From JANQLU01 sp964434955 (GTDB lineage Bacteria; Planctomycetota; Planctomycetia; Pirellulales; Pirellulaceae), in contig CAYSXI010000042.1 in assembly GCA_964434955.1 (NCBI GenBank), forward strand, positions 1 to 30,829: DNA of 30,829 bases, given 5' to 3'. The position numbers and the translations under genes were made by a program. Below the pieces are notes generated by a model that was not told the DNA's origin, searched no databases, and saw nothing but the letters and a program-made list of their open reading frames with translations. Within the stretch, counting starts at the first letter, position 1. Every line of letters begins with the position of its first letter. Below are positions 14,998 to 24,569 of this stretch, in pieces.

Positions 14998-15960
14998 ATG
15001 GTCCGAAACCCAACCACTCGGCGAAGATTCAACTCGATCGTCGCGAAGACCACCGTCGCGACATTGCCGATTGGTAGCCAGCTAATGGCCAGTTTGGCGA
15101 ATGCACAAGAGCCGCGCTCCAAGTCGAAGCCGGTTTGGGAGCCGCGGTATATGTTGGCTTCGTGCATGTATGGCTATGAAAAGCTGGAAAAGATCTTGCC
15201 AGAAGTCCCGAAAACCGGCGCGACGGCAATTGATATCTGGCCAAAGGTTCATGGGAACCAGCGTGAGCAGTTGGCAGAAATGGGGCGAGAAAAATTCGCC
15301 GGCTTAATGGAAACAAACAAAATCAAGCTGGGCTGTATAACTCAATACCCGCTCGGTCCTTTTCGATTGAAGAAGGAGGTTGAACTTGCCAGCCAATTGG
15401 GTTGCAAGACGATCGTCACCGCCGCGAAAGGACGCGCGGGACTAAAGGGAGCGGAGCTCAAAACGGAATTGAAAAAGTTTTTGGAGAAGTTGAAGCCGCA
15501 CGTCGAGTTTGCGGCGAAAAACGATGTGGTCATCGCGATCGAGAATCACGCTAAAAGTCTGTTGGAGTCACCGGAGTCGATGAGAGTCTTTGCGGAACTC
15601 AACAAATCGGATCATCTTGGGATCGCATTCGCGCCATACCACTTGCCACAAAAAGAAGACGTGATTGCGGATTTGATTAAGGACTGCGCGGCCAGCATCG
15701 AAGTCTTTTATGCTTGGCAGCACGGCAAGGGTTGCATGAAAAAAATGCCCAAGGAAGACGAGTTGCTGCAGATGCCCGGTCGCGGCGATTTGAATTTTGA
15801 ACCAATTGTCCAGACGCTGGCGAAAATCAACTATCAAGGCTGGACCGAAATCTTCATGCACCCTTTTCCAAGAGGGATTCCAATCCTTGAAACGGTCAGC
15901 GAAGTAACCGATGAAATTAATCGGGCCCGCAAAGTCCTTGCAAAAGTGCTGTCCGGGTGA
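14998..15960 (+). CDS. exported TIM-barrel sugar phosphate isomerase/epimerase-like protein
   Basis: About 320 residues from the ATG at 14998, 7 bases after a GAGGA Shine-Dalgarno; a GTG one codon upstream is possible. N-terminus MVRNPTTRRRFNSIVAKTT with a following hydrophobic stretch to ASLANAQ suggests a Tat signal (Arg8-Arg10) and cleavage. The rest is a xylose-isomerase-like barrel. Metal-site residues seen are Glu182 (AIENHAKSLL), His215 and Glu284 (WTEIFMHP). The position normally holding Asp before the His reads FAPYHL (Ala212 in place of Asp). Role: isomerisation or epimerisation of a sugar next to the Gfo/Idh dehydrogenase. A second TIM barrel of the same superfamily lies at 9996-10964, but the two are clearly different subfamilies. 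Confidence 0.85.
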   Translation: MVRNPTTRRRFNSIVAKTTVATLPIGSQLMASLANAQEPRSKSKPVWEPRYMLASCMYGYEKLEKILPEVPKTGATAIDIWPKVHGNQREQLAEMGREKFAGLMETNKIKLGCITQYPLGPFRLKKEVELASQLGCKTIVTAAKGRAGLKGAELKTELKKFLEKLKPHVEFAAKNDVVIAIENHAKSLLESPESMRVFAELNKSDHLGIAFAPYHLPQKEDVIADLIKDCAASIEVFYAWQHGKGCMKKMPKEDELLQMPGRGDLNFEPIVQTLAKINYQGWTEIFMHPFPRGIPILETVSEVTDEINRARKVLAKVLSG

Positions 15961-16082
15961 GGCTGCCACGGGCAGACTCGTTTTCGGCAAGTTTCAATCG
16001 TAGGCAAATGTCTTAAACAAGCCCAACGCGTGTAATGAATCCCGGGTCATGATCCCGCTACCTAATAACGTAAAAGAGAACC

Positions 16083-16640
16083 ATGAAAGCTTTAATCGTA
16101 ATTGGTGACGCTTCAGAAACCCTCGATACGATGTATCCCTTTTATCGACTCCAGGAAGCCGGCATTGAGCCTGTCGTCGTCGCACCCGAGAAGCGGCTCT
16201 ATCAAATGGTAATGCATGAAGTCAAACCGGGTTGGACCATCACCAAGGAATGGGAAGGCTACACGATCCAAGCGAATTTGCGTTTTGCGGACGTCGACCC
16301 AAGCGAGTATTTGGGGGTACTGTTTTCTGGCGGACGTGCACCGGAGTACATTCGCTACGATCAAGATCTTGTTCGCATCACCAAGTATTTCTTTGAAAAC
16401 GACTTGCCGGTGGCGAGTGTTTGTCATGGAGTCGAAATCCCCGCCTACGCGGGATGTGTTGAAGGGAGGAGGATGGCGACGGTTCCCAAATGCCGTTTTG
16501 ACCTGGAGGTTTGCGGTGGAATTTTCGTCGACGAACCCTGTGTGATCGATAGGAATCTGGTTAGTGGCCGAACCTATCACGACAACGGAAAATACGTCGG
16601 ACCCTGGATTGAACTGTTATTGAAATCGGTCGCGAATTAA
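16083..16640 (+). CDS. DJ-1/PfpI family protein
   Basis: The protein has 185 residues and no signal peptide. The glutamine-amidotransferase-like fold shows the nucleophile elbow ASVCHGVEIP (Cys114, His115), the conserved acid Glu12 in GDASETLD, and GGRAPEYIR (83-91), which is typical of the PfpI branch. Family members act as glyoxalase III, protein deglycase or stress chaperone, and a few as proteases. Near a sugar pathway, detoxifying reactive aldehydes such as methylglyoxal is a sensible guess but not shown. AAGAGA before the ATG serves as a weak Shine-Dalgarno. It lies 122 bases after the operon and 125 bases before the peptidase, so it may have its own promoter. I saw no good terminator in either gap. 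Confidence 0.9.
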   Translation: MKALIVIGDASETLDTMYPFYRLQEAGIEPVVVAPEKRLYQMVMHEVKPGWTITKEWEGYTIQANLRFADVDPSEYLGVLFSGGRAPEYIRYDQDLVRITKYFFENDLPVASVCHGVEIPAYAGCVEGRRMATVPKCRFDLEVCGGIFVDEPCVIDRNLVSGRTYHDNGKYVGPWIELLLKSVAN

Positions 16641-16765
16641 GTGGACGGTTTCCAGCCATTGAAACATGTTTCCGAAAATCGCTAAAAACGTTGGCCTTGC
16701 TGTACGTTACAAGTATTCGGCGGAACGATAAAATGGGCCCGTAACATTTTTGAAAGGACCTGGTC

Positions 16766-18472
16766 GTGCCGAATCGATACTCATTCTCCGCAGTCGCATT
16801 TTGTTTCGCGTTTTCCTTGTGTTCGATTCCGATCGGAACGCTTCACTCGCAGGATGGTTTTGCGCCAGCGAATGACGTGCAGAAAATCGCCAATTCGACG
16901 ATCACGGAATCCTCGCTCCGCGGAGACATCCGTTTTCTTGCGGACGACTTGCTCGAGGGAAGGGGCCCCGGAACTCGCGGCGACAAGCTAGCGATGAGTT
17001 TCATCATCTCGCAATTTGAACAGATGGGCCTGAAGCCTGCGGCGAAAGACGGGAAGTGGATTCAACCGGTTCCTCTGGTCGGAGTCACAACGACGCCCCC
17101 CAAAAATATCTTGTTCAAGGGCAAAGACACGACGCTGCAGTTGAATAATCGTGACGATTACATCGTGACTTGTGGGAAGCCCATCGAAAAATCGGAAATC
17201 AAGGACGCGGAAATCGTCTTCGTTGGCTACGGCATGCAGGCGCCGGAGTTTGAGTGGAACGACTTTAAGGAAGTGGACGTCAAGGGCAAAGTCCTCTTGG
17301 TGATGAACAATGACCCTGCGGATGACCCCAATTTGTTTGCCGGCAAGCGTCGACTGTATTACGGTCGTTGGGATTACAAATACGCGAAAGCGGCTGAGCT
17401 GGGTGCCGCGGGAATGTTGATCATTCATACAACTCCCTCCGCCGGTTACCCTTACCAGGTCGTTCAGACTTCTTGGACGGGTGAACAAATGGCACTCGGA
17501 GGTCGAGGCGACGAACGATTGAAGATGGAGGGCTGGGTTACTGAGGAGTCTGCAAAGAAGATTGTTGCCCTGGCAGGACAAGATCTGGACAAGCTTCGAG
17601 CACTTGCGGAAAAACGCGAATTCCAGCCAGTTTCATTGGGCGTCACAATGTCGGCAGCGATGACGTGTCGCGTTCGAAAAAGAACGACCGGAAATGTCCT
17701 TGGGCTGCTGCCCGGGAGCGACCCCGTTTTAAAGAACGAGTGGGTAGTTTACACGGCCCATCATGACCACATTGGTTTGGCGGAAAGCCGTGACGAACGT
17801 GGTGACAATATTTACAACGGCGCGATTGACAATGCATCGGGGGTCGGTTCAATGTTAGCCATTGCACGTGCAATGTCCCGGCTACCGAAGTCCCAAAGAC
17901 CGAAACGATCCATCCTGTTTGCCTCGGTCGGGGCAGAAGAACAAGGTTTGCTGGGGTCCGATTATCTTGCTCAAAATCCACCGGTTCCTGCAGGCAGACT
18001 CGCATGCGTATTGAATATCGATGGAATCAATATTCTCGGCCCAACAAAAGACGTCGTCGTGATCGGAAAAGGAAAGTCCGATATGGACAAAATCGTCGAA
18101 CGGGTTGCAAAGTTTCAAAAACGGGTGGTCTTGGGCGACCAATTTCCTGATCGCGGATACTACTACCGCTCGGATCAATTCAGCCTTGCCAAAGTCGGCG
18201 TCCCCGGCGTTTATCTCGGTTCGGGAACGGTTGTGATCGGAAAGCCTGACGGTTGGGGCAAGCAGAAACTGCGTGAGTGGACTGAAAACATTTATCATCA
18301 GACCAGTGACGAATATAGCGAAGACTGGGATCTTCGCGGTGCCCTGCAGGATGCGAAGTTAATGTTTTACGCAGGCCTGGAAGCCGCGAACCAAAAACCA
18401 CTTCCGGCCTGGATGTCGGGGGATGAATTTGAAGCCGCGAGGCTCGACGCCCTGAAAAAGATCAACAAGTAG
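16766..18472 (+). CDS. secreted M28-family zinc peptidase with PA-like insert
   Basis: The protein has 568 residues from a GTG start, which follows AAAGGA by 8 bases. The hydrophobic N-terminus (about 5-28, ending near LHSQDG) is a Sec signal peptide. Residues about 140-290 hold a PA-type insertion (DAEIVFVGYGMQAPE, AAELGAAGMLIIHT). The M28 core has its zinc ligands and catalytic base: His332 (TAHHDH), bridging Asp355 (GAIDNASG), Glu391 and Glu392 (GAEEQGLLGS), Asp419 (NIDG) and His511 (NIYHQTSDE). All are present, so it should be an active aminopeptidase or similar exopeptidase at the cell surface. It converges with module B at a 27-base gap; I see no strong hairpin there. GATAAAAT at 16727-16734 could be a -10 box, but I find no matching -35. 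Confidence 0.93.
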   Translation: MPNRYSFSAVAFCFAFSLCSIPIGTLHSQDGFAPANDVQKIANSTITESSLRGDIRFLADDLLEGRGPGTRGDKLAMSFIISQFEQMGLKPAAKDGKWIQPVPLVGVTTTPPKNILFKGKDTTLQLNNRDDYIVTCGKPIEKSEIKDAEIVFVGYGMQAPEFEWNDFKEVDVKGKVLLVMNNDPADDPNLFAGKRRLYYGRWDYKYAKAAELGAAGMLIIHTTPSAGYPYQVVQTSWTGEQMALGGRGDERLKMEGWVTEESAKKIVALAGQDLDKLRALAEKREFQPVSLGVTMSAAMTCRVRKRTTGNVLGLLPGSDPVLKNEWVVYTAHHDHIGLAESRDERGDNIYNGAIDNASGVGSMLAIARAMSRLPKSQRPKRSILFASVGAEEQGLLGSDYLAQNPPVPAGRLACVLNIDGINILGPTKDVVVIGKGKSDMDKIVERVAKFQKRVVLGDQFPDRGYYYRSDQFSLAKVGVPGVYLGSGTVVIGKPDGWGKQKLREWTENIYHQTSDEYSEDWDLRGALQDAKLMFYAGLEAANQKPLPAWMSGDEFEAARLDALKKINK

Positions 18473-18499
18473 CCGTTGATTCCGGCCTGGGCGAATGAT

Positions 18500-19948
18500 T
18501 CATGCGATCAAGTCTTTGACAACGCGAGCTTCCTCGACGCCGGTCAGCTTGAAATCCAGTCCTTGATATCGATACGTAAACTTTTCGTGATCGATGCCGA
18601 GCAAATGCAAGATGGTTGCGTGAAGGTCTCGGACATTCACGGGGTTGACGACCGCATTGTAGCTGAATTCGTCCGTCTCGCCGTAGGATTGCCCCGACTT
18701 GATTCCGCCTCCAGCCATCCAGATCGTGAAACATCGCGGGTGATGATCTCGGCCTGCCAGTTTGCTTTTCCAATCCCCTTGGCCGGCAACGCCGCGACCA
18801 AATTCACCGCCCCAGATGACCAACGTGTCATCGAGCAAACCGCGTTGCTTCAAGTCCATGACCAATGCCGCACTTGCCTGATCGGTGTCTCGGCACCGGG
18901 CCGGGCACATCGAGGTAATGCTTTTGTGGTGATCCCAGTCGGGGTGGAATAATTGAACGAAGCGTACGCCCCGTTCGATCAGCCGCCTCGCCATAATGCA
19001 GTTTGCCGCATAAGTACCCGGTCGACGGGAATCTTCTCCGTAAAGCTCGAAAGTGGCTTCGGATTCATCTCGAAAGTCGGTCAGCTCCGGAACACTTGTT
19101 TGCATTCGCCAAGCCATTTCATACTGGCGAATTCTCGTTTGAATTTCGGGGTCGCCTGTTTGATCAAAACGCTTCTGATTGAGTTCGGCGAGGCCATCCA
19201 ACATGCCGCGGCGAATATTTCTCGGTAGGCCCTTGGGGTCTTGAAGGTAAAGCACCGGCTCCTTGGCGTTTCGCAGCTTTACGCCCTGATATCGCGAAGG
19301 CAGAAATCCACTGCCCCAGTAATGGTCGTACAAGGGTTGATCACTTGGGCGCTTCATTTGGGAAAGCAAAACGAGGAACTCGGGCAAGTCCCGGTTTTCG
19401 CTTCCCAGTCCGTAGCTGGTCCAGGCGCCGATGCTCGGTCGACCAGGGAGTTGATGACCGGTCAGAAAATGCGTCATGGCCGGCGCGTGGTTGATTTCTT
19501 CGGTCACCATGGATTTAACGAAACAAAGATCGTCCGCAACCTGGGCATGGTAGGGAAGCCAATGGCCGATCGTGGCGCGAGATTCACCGAATTCCTTGAA
19601 GCGGGTTCGGGCCGGCATGACCAGTTGTTTCTGGTTCGCCGTCATGGTGGTCAGTCTTTGTCCCTTGCGAACACTTTCGGGAAGCTCCTTGCCGGCCCAC
19701 TTTTCAAGGCCGGGTTTATGGTCGAACAATTCGATTTGGGATGGACCACCGGACTGCGTCAGGAAAATAACGTTCTTTGCGCGCGGTTTGTGGGTCTTGG
19801 GACTCTTAACGCTTTCTGGAAGATGGCCTTCAGCGGCTTCCAGAAGTGAAAGTGCAACTGAGCCCAGGCCGACTCCGGCGCAGCTGCCCAGGAAATATCG
19901 TCGCGAGATATCGGAGATGCCAGTTTTCCTATGCAAAGGTTCACTCAC
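18500..19948 (-). CDS. module B: Tat-exported DUF1501 protein
   Basis: The protein has 482 residues and starts at a GTG overlapping the end of the upstream DUF1553 gene by 8 bases, so translation is probably coupled. Twin-arginine signal ISRRYFLGSCAGVGLGSVALSLLE (Arg16-Arg17). DUF1501 blocks: LTQSGGPSQIELFDHK, NHAPAMTHFLTG, WGGEFGRG and GRDHHPRCFTIWMAGGG. Compared with modules A and C it has NHAPAM for NHDPAI and GPSQIELFD for GPSHVDxxD, which puts Glu where the others have Asp at the first metal-site-like position. It shares the alkaline phosphatase-like fold, with substrate unknown. It is the last gene of the C-B run and converges with the M28 peptidase. Confidence 0.92.
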   Translation of the reverse strand: MSEPLHRKTGISDISRRYFLGSCAGVGLGSVALSLLEAAEGHLPESVKSPKTHKPRAKNVIFLTQSGGPSQIELFDHKPGLEKWAGKELPESVRKGQRLTTMTANQKQLVMPARTRFKEFGESRATIGHWLPYHAQVADDLCFVKSMVTEEINHAPAMTHFLTGHQLPGRPSIGAWTSYGLGSENRDLPEFLVLLSQMKRPSDQPLYDHYWGSGFLPSRYQGVKLRNAKEPVLYLQDPKGLPRNIRRGMLDGLAELNQKRFDQTGDPEIQTRIRQYEMAWRMQTSVPELTDFRDESEATFELYGEDSRRPGTYAANCIMARRLIERGVRFVQLFHPDWDHHKSITSMCPARCRDTDQASAALVMDLKQRGLLDDTLVIWGGEFGRGVAGQGDWKSKLAGRDHHPRCFTIWMAGGGIKSGQSYGETDEFSYNAVVNPVNVRDLHATILHLLGIDHEKFTYRYQGLDFKLTGVEEARVVKDLIA

Positions 19949-22900
19949 GGGTCAGTGCCTCATCCGTATTGAAAACCATGCTCGCGATGACGGTGTAGGC
20001 CGCGATTTCGGACCAATCGGAATCCACTTGGTTCTCCAGTTGGCCAAAGTCCAAAAACGTTTTCGCAGCCGCGACGTTCTGTGAATAATATTCTTGAGCC
20101 TGCTGGAACTGCTTTTTCAGGACCTTCAACTCGTCGCCGTTCGGCGGACGGGAAAGTATTTTTTGAAAGACAAAGCTCAAGCGTTGTTCAGTTGATTCAT
20201 TTTTCGATACCGATAGTTTTGCCAGCTCGCGCGCGGATTCCAGAAAGCCGACGTCGTTCAATAGCGTCAGTGCATGAAGTGGAGTGTTGGTGCGCCGAGG
20301 ACGAACTTCGCAAACTCTTCTTTTGGAAACGTCAAACAGGAAAGTGGGTGCGGCGGTTCGACGCCAAAATGAGTAAAGGGTGCGGCGATGTTGCATTGTC
20401 CCTTCGCTTGGAACATAGGTCAGTCGTCCCATGAACATATCATTCCAAATGCCGGGCGGTTGATAGGGCTTCACGGGCGGACCGCCGATGGATGAATTAA
20501 GCAGGCCACCGGAGTAAAGTGCCGCATCACGTAACATCCAACTTGGCAAACGAAAACGCGAGGCTCGGGCAAAATACAGATTCTCAGGATCCTTCTCACG
20601 TAAATTGTCCCGCCAGTGACTTTTCTGGCAGTAGGTCTGACTTGACAAAATCAGCTTTAGCAGATGTTGAAGGTCCCAGCCACTCTCGATCAGTTCCGCT
20701 GCGAGCCAATCAAGAAGCTCGGGATGGGTCGGGAATTGTCCTTGAAGTCCAAAATCCTCAGGCGTTCGAACCAAACCAACTCCAAAACAAAGTTGCCACA
20801 TTTGGTTGGCGATCACGCGCGCCGTTAGCGGATTTTCTTTTGAGACAATCCACTTTGCGAAATCCAGTCGTGTCGATTCAGCGTCGATATCAACATCGCC
20901 CAATGCCGACGGAATTCGACGAGTCACAATCTTACCTTTTTGATCCCAAACCCCTCGTTTTAAAACATGTGTTGCCCTCGGTTTGTTTCGTTCCTTGAGA
21001 ACCATCACGGAAACCTGGCCCGCCGATTTCTTGGCGGCATTCCATTGCCGGCGGGCACGATCGCGCTGCGCAAGGGAATCGAGGTAAGGTTGATCGTCTG
21101 CCAGGAACTGTTGGCGCAGCTTCTGGCGAAGTGGTTTTTTAATGAGTTCAATGTTCGATAGTTGTTGCTGAGCGAGCTGTTGCAACGGCATCGGTTCGAG
21201 ACTGCGTACGGCGGGCCCGGCTTGATCGGTCAATGAAATTCGAAACCGCCCAATGTTTCCTCCGCCTTTTGAGAAACGTTGAATCAAGTCAACCACCACC
21301 TGCTCGTCGCCCGAAAGTGGAATGGGCTGTTTAAAGGCGTAAATTGCAAAGTTGGTGCGAGTCGCAACGTTCGATCCAATGAACCATCCATTGCGGGGAT
21401 CGTCGTTTAAGACGTCATTCACCTTGCCCGGATAGGGCTTCTTATCTCCGCGCGGCTTTTGTAGCATACTTCCAACGCCGCTTTGTATTTGGATTTCGCG
21501 AAGCTGCGATTGACCTTTTTTTTGAATCTGGACCTTCAGGGAAGTCAGGAATATCTCGCCATTGTCTCCCCGGGAGTGTTTTCCTTCCGTATGGGATTCA
21601 TTCGGGATAATCTCGATTCGAATGCCAGTTACTTTCTTGAGTGGCACCGTGCCGACGACGCGATAATCGTCATTTCGCGGATTTGGTCCGAAGGTTTGAA
21701 TCTCGCTGTCATTCTCAACGCGAAACCGCGTACCTTCTTTGGATTGAATCTTGGAAGTCTTCAAAGCTCGCCAGGGTTCGAAACCATTTCTGGTGGTCCG
21801 GTGTTTTTCGGACAACCACGCTTTGAACCTGGCTTCGGCAAGCTCGCTTGTTCGTTTCAATTCAGCTTCGCGAATTTGAAGCGATCTCTCGAATTGCGAA
21901 AGGTTGATCTTTGCGTACCTTGATTGGTACTTCATGAATGGCTTTGCGGCGCCGCCCGCCCGGCCATCTTCTTCAATGCTATTGAAAAATGCGAACAGCG
22001 AATAATATTCGGCTTGAGAAATGGGGTCGAACTTGTGCGAGTGGCATTGGCAGCAACCGAGCGTCAGGCCGAGCCAAACGGTTCCAGTCGTATTGATTCG
22101 ATCAATGACATAGTCAATTCGCGATTCTTCCGCGTGCCGACCGCCCTCACCGTTTGCCATGTGATTTCGGTGAAAACATGTGGCGAGTTTCTGTTCGGGA
22201 CTCGCATTGGGAAGAAGGTCGCCTGCAAATTGTTCCAAAGTAAATTGATCAAATGGCTTGTTCTGGTTGAACGAATCGATGACCCAGTCTCGCCACGGCC
22301 AGTTGGTTCTTTCGGCATCTTGCTGATAACCATCGGTGTCCGAATAGCGAGCGGCATCCAGCCACCACATTGCCATTCGTTCACCATGATGTTTCGATTG
22401 GAATTGTCGGTCGATAAATTCCGCAAGTCCTTTTGGTCCCGGGTTGCGCTTGAGTTCTTCGAGTTGATTTTGTTCCGGGGGAAGGCCTCGCAAGTCAAAC
22501 GAAATTCTCCTGGCCAAAGTGGTTGGCTCCGCACGATCCGAAAATCGAAGGCCCTGGGCATCGAGCCGTTTCTTGATGAAGTAGTCAATCGGGTTGGGAA
22601 TATCCGACGGTACTTTGGGGCGGGAAATCGGCTCGAAGGACCAATGTTTGCCCCATTCTGCGCCTTCCGTAATCCAGCGCCGGATAAGTTCGGCTTCGGA
22701 TTTTGTGAGTGGCTTGCGATGGGAGTTTGGAGGCGGCATCAGCTCGCTGGAATCATCCGATTGAATTCGCAGCCAAAGCTCGCTTTCTTCCGGGGCCCCG
22801 ACCTCGATCACGTCCAACGCGGAATCACGATCGTCTAGTCGCAAGCCGGCCTTGCGCTCTTTATCATCGGGGCCGTGGCAATGAAAACAACGGTCGGAAA

Positions 22901-23063
22901 GAATCGGAAGGACGTCGCGGCTGAAGTGAACCGGTTCGACATGGGGTTTGAGCTTGTCCACGTTTTCCTGGGCGACGAGGGTGGACGAGCATGCGATGAG
23001 GAACAGAAAGCCGGCAACGCATACCAAGTTGCACGTCCAAAAGGCAAGTCGACTGCAAAACAT
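19941..23063 (-). CDS. module B: PSCyt1-DUF1549-DUF1553 protein, probable lipoprotein
   Basis: 1040 residues from the ATG at 23063 (a TTG one codon upstream is less likely). The N-terminal hydrophobic stretch ends in LIAC (Cys25), a good lipobox, so the protein is probably anchored by lipid. PSCyt1 holds CFHCH (59-63) with Met109 in MPPP as possible sixth ligand. DUF1549 spans about 158-362 and has a second motif, CCQCH (337-341). Residues about 430-615 are a beta-rich insert like that of module A (VTGIRIEIIPNE..., NDDPRNGWFIGSN). DUF1553 fills about 720-1000, with NTPLHALTLLND. A coiled-coil-like stretch at about 385-420 precedes the insert. The DUF1501 partner overlaps the stop by 8 bases. 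The function of the family is unproven. Confidence 0.92.
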   Translation of the reverse strand: MFCSRLAFWTCNLVCVAGFLFLIACSSTLVAQENVDKLKPHVEPVHFSRDVLPILSDRCFHCHGPDDKERKAGLRLDDRDSALDVIEVGAPEESELWLRIQSDDSSELMPPPNSHRKPLTKSEAELIRRWITEGAEWGKHWSFEPISRPKVPSDIPNPIDYFIKKRLDAQGLRFSDRAEPTTLARRISFDLRGLPPEQNQLEELKRNPGPKGLAEFIDRQFQSKHHGERMAMWWLDAARYSDTDGYQQDAERTNWPWRDWVIDSFNQNKPFDQFTLEQFAGDLLPNASPEQKLATCFHRNHMANGEGGRHAEESRIDYVIDRINTTGTVWLGLTLGCCQCHSHKFDPISQAEYYSLFAFFNSIEEDGRAGGAAKPFMKYQSRYAKINLSQFERSLQIREAELKRTSELAEARFKAWLSEKHRTTRNGFEPWRALKTSKIQSKEGTRFRVENDSEIQTFGPNPRNDDYRVVGTVPLKKVTGIRIEIIPNESHTEGKHSRGDNGEIFLTSLKVQIQKKGQSQLREIQIQSGVGSMLQKPRGDKKPYPGKVNDVLNDDPRNGWFIGSNVATRTNFAIYAFKQPIPLSGDEQVVVDLIQRFSKGGGNIGRFRISLTDQAGPAVRSLEPMPLQQLAQQQLSNIELIKKPLRQKLRQQFLADDQPYLDSLAQRDRARRQWNAAKKSAGQVSVMVLKERNKPRATHVLKRGVWDQKGKIVTRRIPSALGDVDIDAESTRLDFAKWIVSKENPLTARVIANQMWQLCFGVGLVRTPEDFGLQGQFPTHPELLDWLAAELIESGWDLQHLLKLILSSQTYCQKSHWRDNLREKDPENLYFARASRFRLPSWMLRDAALYSGGLLNSSIGGPPVKPYQPPGIWNDMFMGRLTYVPSEGTMQHRRTLYSFWRRTAAPTFLFDVSKRRVCEVRPRRTNTPLHALTLLNDVGFLESARELAKLSVSKNESTEQRLSFVFQKILSRPPNGDELKVLKKQFQQAQEYYSQNVAAAKTFLDFGQLENQVDSDWSEIAAYTVIASMVFNTDEALTRE

Positions 23064-23080
23064 CAATCCAACCGAGAGGA

Positions 23081-24541
<1,461 letters not shown>

Positions 24542-24569
24542 GATACTTTTCTTGTCTGAAGTTCCCTGC

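Larger units (their letters stand above)
11204..15960 (+). other. predicted four-gene operon for sugar or sugar-acid catabolism
   Basis: Four same-strand genes follow each other with gaps of 4, 15 and 10 bases: DHDPS/NAL-family enzyme, Old Yellow Enzyme-type reductase, Gfo/Idh/MocA dehydrogenase, TIM-barrel isomerase/epimerase. The spacing implies one transcript. No transporter, regulator or kinase gene is inside it. The next gene (DJ-1/PfpI) starts 122 bases downstream and may be separate. Confidence 0.8.

Noticed and set aside
16025..16055. Palindrome-like stretch around ATGAATCCCGGGTCAT before the DJ-1 gene
   Set aside because: Only the CCCGGG core and outer ATGA/TCAT pair; inner bases mismatch, so it is no more than a weak chance symmetry.
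21924..22838. Plus-strand open frame of 304 codons opposite the module B cytochrome gene
   Set aside because: It covers the conserved DUF1549 and PSCyt1 coding region of the minus strand and has no family signature of its own.
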